Assembly (NCBI GenBank): GCA_916613615.1
Contig: OU744736.1
Location: forward strand, 55,061,600-55,125,599
DNA from: Steromphala cineraria
Lineage: Eukaryota > Mollusca > Gastropoda > Trochida > Trochidae
DNA length: 64,000 nucleotides
Reading direction: 5' to 3'
Position numbers and translations under genes: made by a program. Below are positions 60,301 through 64,000 of this stretch, piece by piece (the first letter of the stretch is position 1; each line of letters starts with the position of its first letter). Under the pieces are notes generated by a model that was not told the DNA's origin, made no database searches, and saw only the letters and a program-made list of their open reading frames with translations.

Positions 60301-63254
60301 GATCCGAAGGGGGATTGCGACACCACATCGCGCGCTGACTGAATTACGTGACGTAATACTGACGTCATAATCGTTGGGTATCACGTCACAATGTCAGGGG
60401 CAGGCCGCGATGTTCATATCGGCGAATTGTTTTTTATTATACCTCTATTAAATTTGTAAGAATATCATTGGTCAGTTGACAACACGTGATTGAAAAATAT
60501 ATCTGTACACTGACCCCGGCTGTCAGTGAGGAGGTCAGTTTTGTGACAGAAATGTGTGACACTGACCTGAGATATTGACTCGTCACGTGATTTGTCACGT
60601 GATTGCGTCTGTCACATGACGCTTCGCTTTGACGTTACACATACAACTCATGCAAATAAAATTATCTTATCTTATCTTAACAAATCTAAAAAAAGGAATT
60701 TCGGTATAATAAAACACTTAATTACTCAAGGTGAGGTCATTATGTAAAATACAAGGATTCTCGAACCTGACTCCCTCGGCGGTCTGACCTGACCTCGGCC
60801 TGCGGCCTTGGTCAGGTCAGACCGCCGAGGGAGTCAGGTTCGAGTCCTTGTATTTCACATAATTACTTCACCATGAGTAATTAAGTGTATAATGTTTTAT
60901 GTTTTCGAACCAGCAATAAATAAAATACTAAACTCTGTACCGTTTAATAACATTTGTTTTTGTTTCAATTAAAACTCATGCTGATAAACACGAGAATGAC
61001 ATTTATTTTCGTCTAAAAGAATATTCAAATCAAGAAACGCGAGAGAGATTATACGAGTTATAAAGGTTCGATTTGCTTTTATAAAATTGGTGTTGTATAC
61101 TGACGTTTATGGGGGAAAGTCAAGCAGATACCTGAACCGGTAGAGGGGGTGCGGCCAGTAGTGCAACATGGTTCCTGCTGACGGTGACAGGGGTTGCTCT
61201 AATGTCCGTGTCCGGAAAACCAATCATTCTCCTCTCCAAGTAATCTCCCGGAGTTAGGTTATATTTTTTCTTGTGTGCTGAGTTGATATGCCTCACGCCG
61301 TCATCCCGGCGTCTGAAAGACTTGTCACAAAGACGGCAGTAATGTCTATAGTCGGAGTGAAGAGTATTGATGTGTCTCGTTAGGGTGTCTCGTCGGGAGA
61401 ATAATTTCTTACACTGTTCACACTTGTGTTCCGGCATTTTGAAAGCGACTGTTAGAATCTCTAAGACTCATTATGACGTCATTACCTATGACGTTATAAC
61501 ATATGACGTCATAGTGCTGTTTTGTGATCCGCGGTGGCGGTGTGAGTGTGTTGTTTATTGTGATGGGAGTTTTTTAAATCAGAGATAATCTTTATTGTGA
61601 TAGCAAATTGATATTTTTATTAAAAAAAGTTATAAATGAAGGTTAACTGTTAAAACATCAAATATAAACGTGCATGAATTCAAATACATTAAGATAAAAG
61701 GTTCTTTTTTTCTCCTAGGTTGCAACACTAATAGCCTTATTGCCTCAGTACAGTACCGGGCCAAAAGTTAACAATTATTCTTGAAATTTTGTTTGATTTA
61801 CTTGTAAACAAACTGTTGCAAAAATAACTGTCATTCATTTTTCACTTTCAGTCATCGGTGATCGTTTGTAAAAGACATTATGGAAAAATGTGATGCACTG
61901 TGATGTCCCTCGCCCCAATTTGTCAATAAACCCCATAATCTAAGCCTTATTTGCCAACCAAGCCAGAGATATTCTACAATTTTTAGGTAGATATTTGAGA
62001 AAACAATCACATATAAAGAAATTATATGTAGCCTAAGAAGTAAAAGGATACACTCCATTAATGGGCGAAACCATAATAATAGTCTAAAAGATACTGAAAG
62101 ATTTTGAGATAGAGGCCGGAAAAGGGCTCAACTCCCCATAAGCACTAAGTTCATTTTTTTCCATCGAAACAAGAACAAAAATAAAATTGAAAGTAACCAA
62201 AGTCACAAAGGCTCTACTCCAACACTAGATTTCTTCACATACCAAGTTTCTTAAAAAATGTTTAATAACGTTTGAGTTATGACCCGTAGACGGACCCTAC
62301 ACTCAACATGCATTAAGATCAAATTGTTTCCAAGGAAGCCAGAAATAAGAGTCTCATACAAACGATATCTCCTGTGGACCCCATTATGGATGATAAAAAG
62401 TATTTTCTCCAAAATAAGAGTTTTAAGTGGTCAATCAGCGCCTTCCTTCGATTACGGCAAAAATACAGTGACGTCATAATCCTTGACAACGAATTAGTGG
62501 TTTTCTGTTAGATTTATGTATTTGCTTCACAGGGATGTCACGGTTTTTAATGTCTATACTATATTAACACGTTTTATATGATACGAAATAAATATTTATG
62601 TTGAGGAAAGTGAGAAATACATTCGATGAATTCGCATTAATAGCGTTACCATTGCTCACGACTAATTTATTCAAAAACCAAGAAGCACAACCCCCGGCAC
62701 AGACGAGTTCATTTTCGTTGCCAGAAGCTGGGATTTTTTACACAATGCAATTTGCTGCGCGTTCGGTTTCAATTTTAAATTTAAAAGTAGAACACACCTC
62801 TTATTTTGAAACACACTAGGTTTATATCCTAAATACATTATCAGACGTAGCAGACTGTTAGGAGATTAAGAGTCAATTTCACAAAATTACCAACATTAAT
62901 TTGCCGTGAGTGAGACGCTAAACGGGAGACAGGCGAAGAAGGGCCTACCTGAAAGGTTAGTTGTGGTGCGGGCACTGGTTTAATAAGGTTCTTACTGACG
63001 GCGGCACATGTTGAATACAGATCAATGTTTTGAAAACAGACCGTCTTCCTCTCCCAGTAATCTCTTGGAGTGAGACGAGGATTTATCTTGTGCACTAATC
63101 TAATGTGTCTCATACAGTGATCACGACGGGTGAATGATTTATCACAAAGTCGACATAAATGTCTGTAGTCTGAATGAACAGTGTTCATATGTCTCCTGAA
63201 GACGTCACGACTTGAGAAGATTTTCACACATCGTTCACACTTGTGTTCCGACAT
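51318..63254 (-). CDS. Chromatin reader with C2H2 fingers, PHD finger and TIF1-type bromodomain, alternative first exons
   Basis: Shared exons on -, 5' to 3': 58558-57733, 57424-57325, 56677-56572, 56012-55732, 55339-55210, 54407-54333, 54102-53950 and 51605-51318. All have AG acceptors and GT donors, and phases agree at every junction. With either first exon (63254-62949 or 61437-61132) the total is 2,265 nt, 754 aa. In order: two C2H2 fingers; an 18-unit 13-residue repeat; a linker with IKQE, which fits a SUMO site; a C4HC3 PHD finger ([19 protein letters not shown]); and a bromodomain from [11 protein letters not shown] through [14 protein letters not shown] to NCATYNQ, which keeps the acetyl-lysine-binding Asn. 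PHD-bromodomain spacing and sequence are those of TIF1/TRIM24/TRIM33, which read the histone H3 tail in the nucleus. No RING, B-box or coiled coil is seen, unlike TRIM proteins; such exons could lie beyond 64000. Exact first-exon use is inferred. Confidence 0.85.
51973..52831. mobile_element. Intronic element with ~165 bp tandem units and GCACGCACG tracts
   Basis: ATCCCCCGCCA near 51973 and GGCGGGGGATA near 52820 form inverted ends; another ATCCCCCGCC lies at about 51795. Inside, units anchored on GAACTCCATCAAGGTATTG recur near 52059, 52228, 52508 and 52677. CGGACGGACGCACGCACG-type tracts occur near 52320 and 52770. It lies in the last intron of the PHD-bromodomain gene. Confidence 0.7.
52960..53410. 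repeat. ~164 bp tandem repeat, about 2.5 units
   Basis: AAGTTATGAAGAGAATCCAG or variants start near 53065, 53229 and 53393. GACAAGCCTAAAATGCAG and AATAATGTGAAGGTCA recur at the same spacing. Confidence 0.75.
54595..54950 (-). repeat. Dispersed repeat, copy in - orientation
   Basis: The reverse complement shares CCGAAAGCGGGTTCGTTAAA and TTCTTTTTCTCCGAAT with 47100-47400. It lies in an intron of the PHD-bromodomain gene. Confidence 0.65.
55210..56012 (-). other. PHD finger region of the chromatin reader
   Basis: Exons 56012-55732 and 55339-55210 encode an acidic lead-in, then the zinc-binding C4HC3 set: [19 protein letters not shown], and after the intron VCTLC. The junction codon is split 2+1 (AA|T). 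The NEDYC start and FGGEVLCC core match the TIF1 class, which binds unmodified H3K4 tails. Confidence 0.85.
57752..58453 (-). repeat. Coding minisatellite: 18 units of 39 bp (13 aa)
   Basis: On -, units follow the pattern [13 protein letters not shown] or [13 protein letters not shown], 18 in a row with no frame loss. Interior units are very similar, and only the first two and the last diverge. The repeat fills most of exon 58558-57733, between the zinc-finger exon and the PHD region. A likely disordered, His/Pro-rich spacer; copy number probably varies among individuals. Confidence 0.92.
59222..59250. repeat. Near-perfect 29 bp palindrome
   Basis: CCAGTGACGATATA and TATCGTCACTGG flank a 3 nt centre. 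A single CAGTGACGATATATTATAT half lies just before it at about 59190. Confidence 0.85.
59369..59505. repeat. Foldback with GGCTGCGCCACT loop
   Basis: TTCCAAATACCAGGTTTATT pairs with its reverse complement ending about 59500, with stem arms near 60 bp. The loop reads TTGTGGCTGCGCCACT. Confidence 0.85.
59765..59880. repeat. Second foldback of the same family
   Basis: Shares the loop CGTGGCTGCGCCACTCG with the previous foldback but has different, less perfect arms (GAGGTAGAAAAGTTAAATAT against ATATAACCTTTGTACCTC). Confidence 0.7.
60717..60886. repeat. Long near-perfect hairpin, GC-rich core
   Basis: TTAATTACTCA...ATACAAGGA, then CTCGAACCTGACTCCCTCGG and CGGTCTGACCTGACC, is followed 15 nt later by its reverse complement down to TGAGTAATTAA. 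The stem is about 75 bp with few mismatches. It is a young foldback element in the intron between exon A and the shared gene body. Confidence 0.9.
61132..61437 (-). CDS. Alternative first exon A: two C2H2 zinc fingers
   Basis: Runs from ATG at 61437 to the donor GTTCAG|GTATCT at 61132, exactly 102 codons, phase 0. It starts MPEHKCEQC and has two C2H2 fingers with the shared link [15 protein letters not shown], then [10 protein letters not shown] and a Pro-rich end. Helix contact positions read R(-1) and T(+3) in finger 1, R(-1) and D(+3) in finger 2. It lacks any acceptor-like start before the ATG and has its own TGACGTCA sites upstream. This supports a first exon with its own promoter, rather than an internal exon. 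Confidence 0.75.
61474..61511 (-). promoter_or_regulatory. TGACGTCA (CRE/ATF-type) sites upstream of exon A
   Basis: Perfect palindromes lie at 61474-61481 and 61504-61511, with a variant TGACGTTA at 61489-61496. They are 37-75 bp upstream of the exon A start codon and match the arrangement before exon B. Confidence 0.6.
61520..62840. other. Sequence between alternative exons A and B
   Basis: No third zinc-finger exon was found. AT-rich; open frames are short and unrecognised. Confidence 0.5.
62949..63254 (-). CDS. Alternative first exon B: two C2H2 zinc fingers
   Basis: Runs from ATG at 63254 to the donor TTTCAG|GTAGGC at 62949, exactly 102 codons, phase 0. It starts MSEHKCERC and carries two C2H2 fingers ending near residue 55, then [10 protein letters not shown] and a Pro-rich end. 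It is about 53% identical to exon A over the same 102 codons. Predicted base-contacting helix residues differ from exon A: finger 1 has S at -1 and V at +3, finger 2 has H at +3. Phase 0 fits the acceptor at 58558. Repeated TGACGTCA lies 30-55 bp upstream of the ATG. Confidence 0.75.
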
Positions 63255-63284
63255 TTTGAATAGCGACTGTCGCTAGAATCACTA

Positions 63285-63307
63285 TGACGTCATAGTACAT
63301 GACGTCA
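63285..63307 (-). promoter_or_regulatory. TGACGTCA (CRE/ATF-type) sites upstream of exon B
   Basis: Perfect palindromes lie at 63285-63292 and 63300-63307. Flanking words (TATGACGTCATA, and CAGTCGCT before TTTCAAAATG-type sequence) are shared with exon A, so the promoter was duplicated with the exon. Confidence 0.6.
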
Positions 63308-63529
63308 TAGGTCAATGTGACCAAAGAACACCTCATCTTTGTGGTCAGCAGATTGAGAGAGGAGGTTACACCTGTCAACATCTGTCTGTGTAGCCTGTGT
63401 GACCTTTTGGAAGAGTAGCATTTTATTTTATATGTCGTGTATGTTCCGACCTTGTATCGTTTACAAGGTCACCGTGCCTCTAGAACCACTAAATTATTTA
63501 GTGATTAATATCAGCGCAGATTCCCATCG

Positions 63530-63712
63530 GCGGCCATTTTCGTGTGAACACCTTTAATTCATTTTATGTTAAAAAAGGAATCGCATGTCTGAACTTTACA
63601 TCATTAATTTTATTTATTACTGCTATATTAAGATTGTCTTTCAATTTGAACAATTTATTCAAATTTTCCTGACATCACCTTATATTACCCCTAAAAACGG
63701 GCTACTGTCCCT
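63530..63712. mobile_element. Truncated TTAA-type MITE upstream of exon B
   Basis: Matches the right half of 38897-39235 (CGTGTGAACACCT, GAACTTTACAT, CCTGACATCACCTTATAT) and ends GCTACTGTCCCT before TTAA at 63713-63716. The left end is missing. Confidence 0.7.
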
Positions 63713-63716
63713 TTAA

Positions 63717-64000
63717 ATACTACAAATTTCATTGTTGTCAGTTTGATAGACTTTACAGTATTGTGTAACGGACGACAATGTTCTGAAGATATTCATTTTC
63801 ATTCCATTGTCAAATTTGAATTCAATTTTATTATTTTTTAACATAAACAAAACAATTATCTTCGAACTTCTCTTTGTTTCTGCGAAGAATAACTAAACCA
63901 ACAATACGCTATATTCATGGTCTGTCTAATGTAAATAAAGTGTGACAAATATAGATTAAATATTTAGCTACCATGGTAAGAACACGTTCAGATCATCTGC
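63717..64000. other. No feature seen at the window end
   Basis: AT-rich sequence with no supported exon. The chromatin-reader locus may continue beyond 64000. Confidence 0.4.

Larger units (their letters stand above)
58592..61131. other. Long intron between the zinc-finger exons and the shared gene body
   Basis: No exon is supported here. The region is crowded with foldbacks (59222-59250, 59369-59505, 59765-59880 and 60717-60886), all annotated separately. Confidence 0.5.

Overview
The window is animal nuclear DNA. It is AT-rich and low in gene density, with spliced genes (GT-AG introns), a metazoan TIF1-type PHD-bromodomain gene, animal DNA transposons (Tc1, PIF/Harbinger, TTAA-type MITEs), a BEL/Pao retroelement fragment and tRNA-derived SINEs. 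The style of the SINEs and of the repeats carrying GTCCGTCCGT or GCACGCACG tracts suggests a lophotrochozoan, most likely a bivalve mollusc. That assignment is an inference.

Positions 1-42040 are a head-to-tail segmental duplication of a roughly 9.6 kb unit. Copy 1 (1-32446) is swollen by insertions and copy 2 (32447-42040) carries different ones, so each copy preserves empty target sites for the other. Copy 1 holds a 13.9 kb composite insertion (1551-15441, TSD ATA), a 492 bp TTAA-flanked MITE (16112-16603), a ~1 kb insertion (17012-17990) and an 8.9 kb PIF/Harbinger element (19609-28516, TSD CTG). Copy 2 holds a SINE-bearing insertion, a 1.15 kb element of ~145 bp tandem repeats, and a Tc1 relic at its far edge. 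The composite insertion consists of two nearly identical ~3.2 kb TIR elements (A and B), each with a decayed DIRS-like reverse transcriptase and a tRNA-like segment. They bracket 7.45 kb of foreign DNA: a possible captured exon, a degenerate repeat island, a full-length Tc1 with one catalytic residue changed, and a broken BEL/Pao gag-protease.

The Harbinger element encodes an apparently intact three-exon transposase on +, and a convergent three-exon Myb/SANT-like partner on - that carries a one-base frameshift.

Positions 43681-46580 are a 28-30 bp minisatellite of about 100 units with higher-order repeats. Positions 46581-51300 are intergenic, with MITEs and foldbacks.

Positions 51318-63254 (minus strand) hold the one clear host gene: a chromatin reader with a TIF1-type PHD finger and bromodomain. 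Its reading frame closes over eight downstream exons. Upstream lie two paralogous exons (61132-61437 and 62949-63254), each starting with ATG, each exactly 102 codons, each encoding two C2H2 zinc fingers, each ending in a phase-0 donor and each preceded by TGACGTCA sites. They look like tandemly duplicated alternative promoter/first-exon cassettes that attach different DNA-binding fingers to one histone-reading C-terminus. This is the most interesting system in the window.
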